A stretch of 64,000 nucleotides of DNA from the NCBI GenBank assembly GCA_963971535.1, contig OZ020589.1, positions 50,144,692 to 50,208,691 on the forward strand. The letters are read 5' to 3'. The position numbers and the translations under genes were made by a program. This document shows, piece by piece, positions 1-10,674 of this stretch. Position 1 is the stretch's first letter. Each line of letters opens with the position of its first letter. The DNA comes from Notolepis coatsorum. Taxonomy: Eukaryota; Chordata; Actinopteri; Aulopiformes; Paralepididae. Below the pieces are notes generated by a model. It was not told where the DNA came from, searched no databases, and saw only the letters and a list, made by a program, of their open reading frames with translations.

Positions 1-2
1 TT

Positions 3-764
3 GATGATTCTGACATTGATCCATGTGTCCACACTGATTCTCTGCCATGCACTAGGTGTGATGGTCAACCTAGTTACCTGTGTCCTGTGGAGCAGGAGCC
101 GCCTTCGCGACCTGGTCTGTTGAGTGGCAGCCATTTTGATCAGGACAATGTTATTCTGGGTGACGCCATTTTAGATGGTGTTCCAGACGTTTTTGTGACG
201 GACGTATTGCCATGTTCCAGGGACGGTGGGGCTGTACCTGAGGCGGTACATCCTACTCTGGATGTTCACGGTTTGCAGTTTCCTGAACTACCAGTGCCAG
301 GTGGGATGGAGATGGGCGCGGTGGTGGTATCAGAGATCTATGGTTTTTGTTTTTCTGTGTTCTGTCCTGTTGAGCGCAGTGAGATTAGTTCTCAGATTGA
401 TTTTGGTTTGCAGTCTATTTTTGACAGGTCGGTATCGGTGGAGGGGCCTGTTGAAAGGGGGCTCATATATGATGAGGTCTTGGTTGGTCGACGGGGTCCT
501 AAGTCTTACGCCTCAGGGGAGGAGGCGCCTGCCCCACTGCAGCTATGTACCGCAGTGGCGGAACCTTTTGTGAGGTCTAGCTTGCCCGAGGGTCGGGACA
601 GGGTTGTTTTTTGTTTTACACAGCATTGGCAAATGTTCCACAGTGGGGTGCATACAACACGGTTGGTGGTCGTGTTCGACAGGGGCCGGCCCGTTATCGC
701 TGTTGTGGTAGTGGCCCTGACAACTAATGGGTCACAGTTTTTTTTATTTTTTTTATGGGTTTGA
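3..764 (+). pseudogene. C-terminal end of an LTR-retrotransposon polyprotein
   Basis: An open frame runs in from the left edge and stops at 762-764, 42 bases before a polypurine tract and LTR. It lacks recognisable protease, reverse transcriptase or integrase motifs and is acidic and proline-rich. I infer that it is the post-integrase tail (or an extra ORF) of a Metaviridae-like element, because it directly precedes the polypurine tract. The upstream domains lie outside the window. The last roughly 73 codons are repeated at 4089-4309 as part of the tandem duplication. It could also be non-coding sequence that happens to be open; no domain can be named. Confidence 0.4.
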
Positions 765-794
765 TGTGTGTGGTTGCCTCTTGGGCAACCAGTT

Positions 795-1107
795 TGGTGG
801 GGGAGGTGTTATGTACCATGACCTTGTTTGCTCCTGTGTCACTGGGCATGCAGGTGAGGGCTGCTAATTAGCTAATTAGTGCTGATTGGTTACCTGCTGG
901 CAGCTTTAAAACCAGCCCTTGAGTCACACATGCAGGGTCTGTGGTTAGAGGAGTGTGGGGTTAAACAGATAGTTATCACGTTCTTCTATTCTTGTTTCTT
1001 TAGTTAGTATCAGTATTTCATGGTTAAAGTAGTCTTTTGGGTTAAACACGGGTTTTTGGTGTCGGTTTTGCACATAGGTTGCGGGCCTTTGAGCCAGGGT
1101 CGTAACA
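795..1107 (+). mobile_element. Polypurine tract and 3' LTR of a plus-strand LTR retrotransposon (copy 1)
   Basis: A purine run (tggtgggggagg, 795-806) immediately precedes a 301-bp segment at 807-1107. The segment starts TGTTATG and ends CGTAACA, giving perfect TGTTA/TAACA inverted ends. This is the standard layout of a 3' LTR. Internal sequence includes a TTTAAAA box near 905-911. The LTR abuts a hAT-like element with no spacer, so no target duplication can be read on the right. An identical copy lies at 4352-4652. Confidence 0.8.
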
Positions 1108-1613
1108 GGCTGACCCCTATTAATCGATTAGTCGACTAATTGGTCGAAAGGAGCCGTAGTCGACTGGCCAACCTCTTAGTCGAATATAATAAAATATATA
1201 TATATATATATTAATATTTTATCATTCTTTCCAAAAGAAAAGAGGCATAGAAGCGTGGCTAACGCTAATGGCACACATACCAGAGGCTAACTGCCTATGA
1301 AAACAGGCACAGAGGCACTGAAAAAGGATTTCACCCATCTAATGAACACACTAGACTAGACAAATATCAAGATGTATCCATCAGTGGACCAATTGCATGC
1401 TTTTGCAGAGGACAAGAAGCCTTCAGTCGACTCCTTCAGACATTAAGCACCCCCCACAACCCAAATGGAATGAAAAAAAAAAAAAAAAAAGTTAAAAAAT
1501 ATTATCATTTTTTTTTTTTTTTTTTTATTTATTAAGTCGACCAATAGTCGACTAACGGCAAATTTTGGCCAATCCTAGTCGACCATCCAAATCCTTAGTC
1601 GGGGACAGCCCTA
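1108..1613. mobile_element. hAT-like non-autonomous element (copy 1)
   Basis: About 500 bp with imperfect inverted ends. The left begins (CA)GGCTGACCCC and the right end, read inverted, begins TAGGGCTGTCCCCGAC. Both subterminal regions are rich in AGTCGAC motifs (four left, four right), and the AT-rich middle has poly-A and poly-T runs. The ends and the subterminal motif clusters resemble hAT MITEs. The flanks (end of an LTR on the left, Copia on the right) show no 8-bp duplication, so the element sits on a rearrangement junction or has lost one target site. No coding sequence is present. Confidence 0.6.
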
Positions 1614-1785
1614 CTCACTACAAAACATAGGTCAGGGCGAGTACATGTTGTCAAATAAATGAGGCTACCCACAGCTTCTCTGTAAATTTTTACATCTGTC
1701 ACTGACTACTCTGTAGCAGTAATCAATGGTGGTAAGTGTACTGTCATCCTCGTGGGATACTTCCCACTGCTTGGGGCATGTGACG

Positions 1786-2061
1786 TCACCCTCGGGTGCT
1801 CCTCGTCATCGCCCTCTGGGGTTGTGGACTGTCTGTCTGCACGACCGTGCTAAGTACACTGGGCTGAGGTGTCTCTGTTTCTTCACACCTTACTCTGGAG
1901 TCCAGCTCTGGCTCCTCTGTCTGTGTCTCACTCTCACATGTTGTCTTTGTGACAAACTTGACTAGCCTGTGTTTCTGCACTCTCCCTTTACCGGGATGAT
2001 AAACTAGGAAAGCGGGGCTTCCTTTGTCGTGCCCTACAAAGAGTCCTTTTTCACATCTGGA
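1786..2061 (-). pseudogene. Copia integrase C-terminal/linker remnant (copy 1)
   Basis: Downstream of the stop that ends the main pol ORF at 2062-2064, the same frame stays open to 1786. It encodes a stretch typical of the end of Copia integrase (a GLFVGHDKGSPAFLVYHP-like segment) followed by a hydrophilic linker rich in E, T and S. In a complete element the reverse transcriptase would follow. Here the sequence runs within a few hundred bases into the hAT-like element, so the RT and RNase H region and the 3' LTR are missing. Confidence 0.7.
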
Positions 2062-3477
2062 CTAAAGCTTTCCTCTGTCCTGCAGGTAAGCATAACACAC
2101 TGATCCAAATTGGTGCATTCTAGCTAGATTACATTTCTTTCCTGTCAGTACTGTATACGGGGTGGTGCCCGTGTGCTTATTAAAGCACCTGTTTCTGGTA
2201 TAAGCGGCTTCTTGCACCGCATAATGCCATAGACTATTAGGTAAGTTACTGTCTACTAGCTTACACCTAGCCATTTCGAAAAGAGTGCGCCATTCCCTCT
2301 CTGCCACTCCGTTCTGGTGTGGGGAATATGGACATGACGTCTCGTGTCTTATCTTGTTCCTTCTCAACAGTGATTGGAACTCTCTGTTTGTGAACTCGGT
2401 TCCGTTGTCGGACCTCAAGCATCTTATGTTACCATAAGGGGCTACGTCTGCCAGGAATTTCTCCGTGGCCTGGAGTGTGTCACTCTTTGCTTTGAGAAAG
2501 TAAACAAACACTGCCCCTGTGCCCACATCTGTAAAAGACTGTACATATCTAAAGCCTCCTATGGACTCGTTGCTTACTGGACCGGCTAGATCTGTGTTAA
2601 CTAGCGCAAGTGGTACATTTACTTTTTCTGTGGGATTTCTGTTTCTCGATTGAGTAAACGTTCCCGTTATGCACACTACACATTCTTTGTCAGGTCTACG
2701 CTTTTCACCTTCAATGTGCATGCCTTCTGTCACTGCTTGCAGTTTCAGTAAATCCTCGTAATTACAATGACCCATAATCTCATGCCATGTCTGAATATCG
2801 TGACTGACAGTCACGCTACACATATCATTATTATCATTACACTTGTCGTTGTCATTACACTCTGTTTGCAGATAATACATTCTCTGGTACACCTTTATGT
2901 TAAATCGTGTACCGTCAAGCTCTACAAGAAAATGTTTACCTTTATCGAAGAATACTTTGGCACCGTTCGCAGTAGCAACTATTACAGAGAATAGTCCTTG
3001 TGGGAACGATGGTACGTAGAGAGCGTTCTTTAACGTCACCGTACACCGGCACCCCTCACTGTCTGTGAGGCATACCTGTGCGTCTCCTCTCTCTTGCGCC
3101 AACCCGTAGGTGCGCTTCCCGTCTGCCAACTCCATGCTGTGTCTCTCCGGGTGGAAAGTGTTGTCAAAGTTCTTGAACCGACTCCTGTCGTTGATGACGT
3201 GGGACGACGCACCTGTGTCCACGATCAGTCCCTTCCTCTGGGCCCGCTGCAGCTGCGCCGGCCTGGCGACGCACGCTGTCCGCGCCCCGAAGGCGAAGTC
3301 TTCTTGTCTCGTTACTCTCCGGGCGTCGTCTCGATTTGTCTCACGTCGACCGTCGCCGCCATCTTGTCCGCTGCCGCCATCTTGTCCACAGCTGCCATCT
3401 TGTCCATAGCCGCCGTCTCGTCCATGGCCGTCATCTTGTCCATGCGCGTATCGCGCTCTCTGGTCGCGTTTCTTCAT
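2062..3477 (-). pseudogene. Copia pol: protease and integrase (copy 1)
   Basis: 471-aa ORF. Residues 11-55 are a G/Q/D-rich low-complexity linker after the zinc knuckle. The aspartic protease active site DTGASSH begins at residue 87. The GAG-pre-integrase zinc region has H232, H237, C266 and C269. The integrase catalytic triad is D296, D357 (DNGTEF) and E393 (SPHQNGVAERE), with exactly 35 residues between the last two. This D,D-35-E order with protease before integrase and no RT upstream is the Pseudoviridae (Ty1/Copia) arrangement. An in-frame TAG ends the ORF inside the integrase C-terminal region. The same stop is in the second copy, so it is older than the duplication. RT and RNase H are absent, so the element cannot be autonomous. 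Confidence 0.93.
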
Positions 3478-4088
3478 GCACGCTCTGTCTGTGTGCCCCG
3501 TGGATTTGCAGAAGCTACACCAGACAGTCTTTGTGCAGTCACCTTTCCGATGGCCTTTTTCTCAGCATCGCCAACACGCCAGCTCCGTCGTGGGCCTGGT
3601 CTTTTCCCGTGGAATTTCGTAACTTGGCCTTGAACGTTCCCAGCGTCATGTCCGCTGAACCGTGTGTTACCAGGAGTGTGAACGGTTTGTACAGCTCCGG
3701 TAGTCCCCTCATCACCATCGCCATCATTAGCCCATCGCTTGGTGCTTCTCCTGCACTCTTCAATGCCGTCATGATCTGCTCAGCTCTGATCGTATTCGGT
3801 CACAGTCTCTGTGTGCCCCTTCTTCAGTGTTGTTAGTGTTATTTAGAGGGCCACGACTCGGGGTCTTCCTTGCCCGATATAATGTTCTCTCAGCACCCCC
3901 AGGCTTTCTCTGTCTTTGTCTTTAGTGTCGCAGAATATCAGCCCCAAGCTTGTGTCATCGAGCAGTGGTGCTAACTCAAAGTATGCGTCTGCATTACGCT
4001 TGTCGTCCAGGGCTTGTGCTTCCGCCGTCAGGTCTCCCGTGGGGGCTGTCAAGATTGTCGTCTTCAGTCCCACACCGTGCATGCAGCA
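3478..4088 (-). pseudogene. Copia gag, truncated and frameshifted (copy 1)
   Basis: Minus-strand gag remains. A CCHC zinc knuckle (CSFCKSTGHTDRAC, CX2CX4HX4C) is encoded at 3478-3519 in frame with the pol ORF. Upstream, an ORF at 3539-3772 (77 aa) in another frame matches the middle of gag, and 3843-4082 carries the N-terminal third, ended by a stop. The tandem-duplication junction at 4088 removes the gag start codon. At least one frameshift separates the 77-aa ORF from the zinc-knuckle frame, so a Gag-Pol fusion could not be made without recoding. Confidence 0.85.
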
Positions 4089-4308
4089 TATGTACCGCAG
4101 TGGCGGAACCTTTTGTGAGGTCTAGCTTGCCCGAGGGTCGGGACAGGGTTGTTTTTTGTTTTACACAGCATTGGCAAATGTTCCACAGTGGGGTGCATAC
4201 AACACGGTTGGTGGTCGTGTTCGACAGGGGCCGGCCCGTTATCGCTGTTGTGGTAGTGGCCCTGACAACTAATGGGTCACAGTTTTTTTTATTTTTTTTA
4301 TGGGTTTG

Positions 4309-4652
4309 ATGTGTGTGGTTGCCTCTTGGGCAACCAGTTTGGTGGGGGAGGTGTTATGTACCATGACCTTGTTTGCTCCTGTGTCACTGGGCATGCAGGT
4401 GAGGGCTGCTAATTAGCTAATTAGTGCTGATTGGTTACCTGCTGGCAGCTTTAAAACCAGCCCTTGAGTCACACATGCAGGGTCTGTGGTTAGAGGAGTG
4501 TGGGGTTAAACAGATAGTTATCACGTTCTTCTATTCTTGTTTCTTTAGTTAGTATCAGTATTTCATGGTTAAAGTAGTCTTTTGGGTTAAACACGGGTTT
4601 TTGGTGTCGGTTTTGCACATAGGTTGCGGGCCTTTGAGCCAGGGTCGTAACA
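4309..4652 (+). mobile_element. Polypurine tract and LTR of the plus-strand LTR element (copy 2)
   Basis: Duplicate of 764-1107, with polypurine tract at 4340-4351 and LTR at 4352-4652 bearing TGTTA/TAACA ends. It is preceded only by the duplicated last codons of the polyprotein (4089-4309). Confidence 0.8.
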
Positions 4653-5153
4653 GGCTGACCCCTATTAATCGATTAGTCGACTAATTGGTCGAAAGGAGCC
4701 GTAGTCGACTGGCCAACCTCTTAGTCGAATATAATAAAATATATATATATATATATTAATATTTTATCATTCTTTCCAAAAGAAAAGAGGCATAGAAGCT
4801 AACGCTAATGGCACACATACCAGAGGCTAACTGCCTATGAAAACAGGCACAGAGGCACTGAAAAAGGATTTCACCCATCTAATGAACACACTAGACTAGA
4901 CAAATATCAAGATGTATCCATCAGTGGACCAATTGCATGCTTTTGCAGAGGACAAGAAGCCTTCAGTCGACTCCTTCAGACATTAAGCACCCCCCACAAC
5001 CCAAATGGAATGAAAAAAAAAAAAAAAAAAGTTAAAAAATATTATCATTTTTTTTTTTTTTTTTTTATTTATTAAGTCGACCAATAGTCGACTAACGGCA
5101 AATTTTGGCCAATCCTAGTCGACCATCCAAATCCTTAGTCGGGGACAGCCCTA
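4653..5153. mobile_element. hAT-like non-autonomous element (copy 2)
   Basis: Duplicate of the element at 1108-1613, shorter by five bases (lacking the extra gtggc-type insertion of copy 1). It has the same AGTCGAC-rich ends, poly-A and poly-T blocks and junctions. Confidence 0.6.
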
Positions 5154-5325
5154 CTCACTACAAAACATAGGTCAGGGCGAGTACATGTTGTCAAATAAAT
5201 GAGGCTACCCACAGCTTCTCTGTAAATTTTTACATCTGTCACTGACTACTCTGTAGCAGTAATCAATGGTGGTAAGTGTACTGTCATCCTCGTGGGATAC
5301 TTCCCACTGCTTGGGGCATGTGACG

Positions 5326-5601
5326 TCACCCTCGGGTGCTCCTCGTCATCGCCCTCTGGGGTTGTGGACTGTCTGTCTGCACGACCGTGCTAAGTACACT
5401 GGGCTGAGGTGTCTCTGTTTCTTCACACCTTACTCTGGAGTCCAGCTCTGGCTCCTCTGTCTGTGTCTCACTCTCACATGTTGTCTTTGTGACAAACTTG
5501 ACTAGCCTGTGTTTCTGCACTCTCCCTTTACCGGGATGATAAACTAGGAAAGCGGGGCTTCCTTTGTCGTGCCCTACAAAGAGTCCTTTTTCACATCTGG
5601 A
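5326..5601 (-). pseudogene. Copia integrase C-terminal/linker remnant (copy 2)
   Basis: Identical in content to 1786-2061: open frame after the TAG stop, integrase C-terminal sequence, hydrophilic linker, then loss of the element. No reverse transcriptase follows. Confidence 0.7.
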
Positions 5602-7017
5602 CTAAAGCTTTCCTCTGTCCTGCAGGTAAGCATAACACACTGATCCAAATTGGTGCATTCTAGCTAGATTACATTTCTTTCCTGTCAGTACTGTATACGG
5701 GGTGGTGCCCGTGTGCTTATTAAAGCACCTGTTTCTGGTATAAGCGGCTTCTTGCACCGCATAATGCCATAGACTATTAGGTAAGTTACTGTCTACTAGC
5801 TTACACCTAGCCATTTCGAAAAGAGTGCGCCATTCCCTCTCTGCCACTCCGTTCTGGTGTGGGGAATATGGACATGACGTCTCGTGTCTTATCTTGTTCC
5901 TTCTCAACAGTGATTGGAACTCTCTGTTTGTGAACTCGGTTCCGTTGTCGGACCTCAAGCATCTTATGTTACCATAAGGGGCTACGTCTGCCAGGAATTT
6001 CTCCGTGGCCTGGAGTGTGTCACTCTTTGCTTTGAGAAAGTAAACAAACACTGCCCCTGTGCCCACATCTGTAAAAGACTGTACATATCTAAAGCCTCCT
6101 ATGGACTCGTTGCTTACTGGACCGGCTAGATCTGTGTTAACTAGCGCAAGTGGTACATTTACTTTTTCTGTGGGATTTCTGTTTCTCGATTGAGTAAACG
6201 TTCCCGTTATGCACACTACACATTCTTTGTCAGGTCTACGCTTTTCACCTTCAATGTGCATGCCTTCTGTCACTGCTTGCAGTTTCAGTAAATCCTCGTA
6301 ATTACAATGACCCATAATCTCATGCCATGTCTGAATATCGTGACTGACAGTCACGCTACACATATCATTATTATCATTACACTTGTCGTTGTCATTACAC
6401 TCTGTTTGCAGATAATACATTCTCTGGTACACCTTTATGTTAAATCGTGTACCGTCAAGCTCTACAAGAAAATGTTTACCTTTATCGAAGAATACTTTGG
6501 CACCGTTCGCAGTAGCAACTATTACAGAGAATAGTCCTTGTGGGAACGATGGTACGTAGAGAGCGTTCTTTAACGTCACCGTACACCGGCACCCCTCACT
6601 GTCTGTGAGGCATACCTGTGCGTCTCCTCTCTCTTGCGCCAACCCGTAGGTGCGCTTCCCGTCTGCCAACTCCATGCTGTGTCTCTCCGGGTGGAAAGTG
6701 TTGTCAAAGTTCTTGAACCGACTCCTGTCGTTGATGACGTGGGACGACGCACCTGTGTCCACGATCAGTCCCTTCCTCTGGGCCCGCTGCAGCTGCGCCG
6801 GCCTGGCGACGCACGCTGTCCGCGCCCCGAAGGCGAAGTCTTCTTGTCTCGTTACTCTCCGGGCGTCGTCTCGATTTGTCTCACGTCGACCGTCGCCGCC
6901 ATCTTGTCCGCTGCCGCCATCTTGTCCACAGCTGCCATCTTGTCCATAGCCGCCGTCTCGTCCATGGCCGTCATCTTGTCCATGCGCGTATCGCGCTCTC
7001 TGGTCGCGTTTCTTCAT
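5602..7017 (-). pseudogene. Copia pol: protease and integrase (copy 2)
   Basis: Same 471-residue protein as copy 1: protease DTGA at residue 87, HHCC zinc residues 232/237/266/269, and integrase D296-D357-E393. It ends at the same premature TAG. Unlike copy 1, this copy is continuous upstream with the whole gag start, primer-binding site and 5' LTR, so it belongs to the original element. Confidence 0.93.
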
Positions 7018-7709
7018 GCACGCTCTGTCTGTGTGCCCCGTGGATTTGCAGAAGCTACACCAGACAGTCTTTGTGCAGTCACCTTTCCGATGGCCTTTTT
7101 CTCAGCATCGCCAACACGCCAGCTCCGTCGTGGGCCTGGTCTTTTCCCGTGGAATTTCGTAACTTGGCCTTGAACGTTCCCAGCGTCATGTCCGCTGAAC
7201 CGTGTGTTACCAGGAGTGTGAACGGTTTGTACAGCTCCGGTAGTCCCCTCATCACCATCGCCATCATTAGCCCATCGCTTGGTGCTTCTCCTGCACTCTT
7301 CAATGCCGTCATGATCTGCTCAGCTCTGATCGTATTCGGTCACAGTCTCTGTGTGCCCCTTCTTCAGTGTTGTTAGTGTTATTTAGAGGGCCACGACTCG
7401 GGGTCTTCCTTGCCCGATATAATGTTCTCTCAGCACCCCCAGGCTTTCTCTGTCTTTGTCTTTAGTGTCGCAGAATATCAGCCCCAAGCTTGTGTCATCG
7501 AGCAGTGGTGCTAACTCAAAGTATGCGTCTGCATTACGCTTGTCGTCCAGGGCTTGTGCTTCCGCCGTCAGGTCTCCCGTGGGGGCTGTCAAGATTGTCG
7601 TCTTCAGTCCCACACCGTGCATGCAGCATAACATGCGCTCTTCCCAGAGCTCGTAGTCCTCTGCCTTTCCATTGAATGAGGGCCATTTGCTCCTTCCCTT
7701 GGTCGCCAT
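7018..7709 (-). pseudogene. Copia gag (copy 2, with start codon)
   Basis: Gag begins with ATG at 7707-7709. Its first 108 residues, including a DYELWEERML segment typical of Copia Gag N-termini, stop at 7383. A second ORF (7079-7312) carries the middle of Gag in a different frame. The CCHC zinc knuckle lies at 7018-7059, in frame with pol. Stops and frameshifts break the protein into three parts. The start is preceded by 130 bp of leader and then the primer-binding site. Confidence 0.88.
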
Positions 7710-7839
7710 CCTCCTTTTTGATGGTAGGCGTAGCTTTAGCTCTTGTTGGCCTAGCGTCTAGCCACGCGGTGCTCCCGGTGCTAACCTAGCCTATACTTCA
7801 GCTATACTTGCTACCCTTATTATTTCGCCCCTGCGTGAT

Positions 7840-7853
7840 CTGGGCCCATAACC
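7840..7853 (-). other. Copia primer-binding site (initiator-tRNA-Met half-molecule type)
   Basis: The plus-strand bases CTGGGCCCATAACC directly abut the LTR. They equal the end of the 5' 39-nt half of vertebrate initiator tRNA-Met (anticodon stem-loop), so the element's minus-strand RNA would pair with that fragment. Copia of Drosophila is known to prime from such a 39-nt half tRNA. Neighbouring bases (GCGTG, two bases further in) extend the resemblance to the tRNA. Confidence 0.85.
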
Positions 7854-8147
7854 TGTTGACAGAGTCTGGCTATGGGGCGATAATAATGTGGTCAAGAGGC
7901 ATGGTTTCTACCTTCAGCCTTTAATCAGCGTGGTTTATTATTTACATGGCAAGGCAGCAGTACATGAGTTCTCCTCTCCGTGAGAGGCAGGTGGGAAAGA
8001 GGTAGAGGGGGAGGAGACATCTCCTTAAATACTCTCCACCTGGTGGTAGCATTAGCGGCTCCGCCTATAGCGCCCTCTAGTGGAAACAGTTATGTACAGT
8101 CAGTGGAAACAGTTGTGTACAGTTAGACAGTTACTTGCAATCCTACA
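7854..8147 (-). mobile_element. Copia 5' LTR
   Basis: 294 bp directly beyond the primer-binding site. On the plus strand it starts TGTTGACAG and ends ATCCTACA (TGT/ACA ends). Read in the element's direction it has a TATTTAAG box near 8022-8029 and AATAAA near 7939-7944, consistent with U3-R-U5 order. The outer flank is unique sequence. No second copy of this LTR is present in the window because the 3' end of the element is lost. Confidence 0.8.
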
Positions 8148-8166
8148 TATAACCTCTAACTTTAAC

Positions 8167-8458
8167 AAGGGTTACCAAGCTTTGAATTTTAACTCATTGA
8201 GCGCCACGCCCCATACAGGAAATTAGGCCTAGATGGCCACCGCTTTAATCAATGGGAGGACAGGGATATTTGCGAGTGCTTAAAATATATCTTAAATTAT
8301 GGCTATGGGTATGGGTGTAATACACACATCGCTTATCAATGAGTTGCTTGCAGTCAACATGTACAAAACGGATTGTTTTTTCATCTGTACATTTCCGTTT
8401 TATACCGTTTTGAATACGAGTATAGTTTTGGTGATTTCTAATAATTCCAGAGAAAGAC
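8167..8458 (+). repeat. Interspersed repeat A (copy 1)
   Basis: A ~290-bp segment starting GGGTTACCAAGCTTTGAA and including TTAACTCATTGAGCGCCACGCC is repeated at 8702-8973 with small indels. The motif TTAACTCATTGAG also appears inverted at about 45413-45430. No coding capacity is evident. It is a dispersed family I cannot classify; the ends are not clear inverted repeats. Confidence 0.7.
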
Positions 8459-8506
8459 TTTCGTCTTGTTTACATCAGGGTCCCCCATTTTCAATTCATA
8501 ATGAAT
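8449..8506 (-). mobile_element. Fragment of CR1/L2-like LINE 3' end
   Basis: Reads (minus strand) as the stretch around TGATGTAAACAAGACGAAAG found in the 3' tails of the LINE copies at 31240-31290, 44878-44900 and 45235-45260. A short isolated piece fused to repeat A. Confidence 0.6.
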
Positions 8507-8701
8507 TGTAAGTAAGGGTGCAACTTGCACCGTGCAATCCATTCTTTGTGGATCTAACCCTAAGTGCTTTCTGTCTTGCCATTCTTGCCATCTGTATCTT
8601 AACATTACAGATAAAGGTAACATTACAAAAGGACCAGATAACACATTTGCACACAGAAAACCAGGTTACAATAGGCTTCACCGTCAGTATTAAATACATT
8701 C

Positions 8702-8973
8702 AGGGTTACCAAGCTTTGAATTTTAACTCATTGAGCGCCACGCCCCTTACGGGAAATTAGGCCTAGATGGCCACCGCTTTAATCAATGGGAGGACAGGGA
8801 TTTTTGCGAGTGCTTAAAATATATCTTAAATTATGGCTATGGGTCTAATACACACGTCGCTTATCAATGAGTTGCTGTACAAAACGGATTGTTTTTTCAT
8901 CTGTACATTTCCGTTTTATACCGTTTTGAATACGAGTATAGTTTTGGTGATTTCTAATAATTCCAGAGAAAGA
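8702..8973 (+). repeat. Interspersed repeat A (copy 2)
   Basis: Second copy of repeat A, lacking about 20 internal bases present in copy 1 (around the CAGTCAACATG segment). Direct orientation, starts 535 bp from copy 1. Confidence 0.7.
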
Positions 8974-9112
8974 CGCAATAATAGCCCTTTAGTGGAATAC
9001 ACAAAACACGTTGTCATTTTTCGGCTGATTTATGAATAGTTTTTAAATAAACTCTAGATTATCGATAGTATATGTGTCCGATACAGAAGCGGGCTGAAAA
9101 ATCGTGCCAACG

Positions 9113-9592
<480 letters not shown>

Positions 9593-10674
9593 GTGTCACC
9601 TACTTGTAACAGCTGTTTGCCACAGGCACAGTTCTAGGTACGAAACGAGGAAAGGAGTAATATACACAATATAAGAATAGTGGACCAGAGACAGAGTTAT
9701 AACAATAACCGGTTTATTTCTAATGCGCGTGTGGTATATTCTAAGCACATACCTAAGGTTATTTACAGTACAATGAGGTTGTTATCTGGAAAGGAAGAAA
9801 GATCTTAATGGATAGAATGGTCTCCTCATCTGACTTCAAATATAGCCAGCAAGGAATAAACGTGCAGTCAAGACCACAGAGTTCTAATTCAAACTCATAT
9901 ATTTATTGCCGAGAGGCCCAAAGGTGAAAATGCAGCAGTTTTATAGCCCATTCACGGTGGCTCTCACATCAAAACAAGTCTGCACATAAAAGTAGTCATG
10001 TTTATCAATGGAATAGACTACTCCTTTTGCCACCACATAGTTAAACCTGGTCTAAGATAGGCATCTTACTCTATATCACAACAAACAGTGATTATTCCAT
10101 ACAGTTTACTTACGTCATGGCAAGAGTACAGTCTGTGGAGCTGGTGGAGGCCAGAAAACCCCTGGGGTTGGGTATATCTGTCTGGCCTGGCCTCTCTCTC
10201 ATCAATACATTCTTATTTATACTCTGATTTCCACCAATAGTAGCACATTCTAATAATACGTTGGTCCAATTAGGTTTGTCTTCTGGAGGGCGGTCCGCCC
10301 CCACTGATTTCCTCGTCGGTGTCTTCTTCCAGTATCAACAGCGAGGGGGTCTGCTGGTGGCCCCATCCTTTGCTGATAAGGAGGGAGAGGCTCATTTTCT
10401 CCCCTCTGGGATGAATCAGACATTTTAACATTCCCTTTATATTATTTGATTTTCCCATATACATGGTTTGTGTAATGAATCTATGGACTATCTAGCATTA
10501 ACCCTTATTTACCAGACTGACACTTTGTATTACAACTATGATTTAAAGCTTATATGGTTTACAACAAGAGTGAAATGACACTCTATTACCTTCATAACCA
10601 GATTGACATTCTACATGACGTTTAACTCTAATAAGTCAGTTACCTTTTAAAATGATATGGTTTAGTTTCCTACA
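9593..10674 (-). mobile_element. 3' LTR of a minus-strand ERV-like element
   Basis: 1082 bp. The plus strand begins TGTAGCAC and ends TTCCTACA, giving TGTAG/CTACA inverted ends. In the minus direction a TATAAAA-type box (near 9941-9947) and AATAAA signals (near 9905 and 9715) are in U3-R-U5 order. The right edge is followed (minus strand) by a purine-rich run, AGAGTGGAGATC, as a polypurine tract should be. The outer and inner flanks do not match, so it is not a solo LTR; the body of the element should lie to the right. The R-U5 end is related to 44803-45070 on the plus strand. Confidence 0.65.

Larger units (their letters stand above)
544..4088. repeat. Tandem duplication, unit 1 (3.545 kb)
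   Basis: This unit contains the tail of the plus-strand LTR element, its LTR, a hAT-like element and the 3'-truncated minus-strand Copia element. The same order repeats at 4089-7628. The two units match base for base in every stretch I compared, except that unit 1 carries five extra bases near 1254 (gaagcgtggctaacg against gaagctaacg). The junction at 4088/4089 joins the Copia gag directly to the LTR-element tail with about 2 bp of microhomology (TA). Confidence 0.95.
4089..7628. repeat. Tandem duplication, unit 2 (3.540 kb)
   Basis: Second unit of the duplication. On the right it continues without a break into the intact 5' part of the Copia element (gag start, primer-binding site, LTR). 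On the left, unit 1 continues into the LTR-element tail. The order is therefore consistent with one ancestral locus in which an internal segment was duplicated head to tail. The near identity implies a recent event or an assembly duplication. Confidence 0.95.

Noticed and set aside
2374-3836. Plus-strand ORFs opposite the Copia pol and gag genes
   Set aside because: Shadows of the minus-strand coding sequence; repeated identically at 5914-7376 for the same reason.
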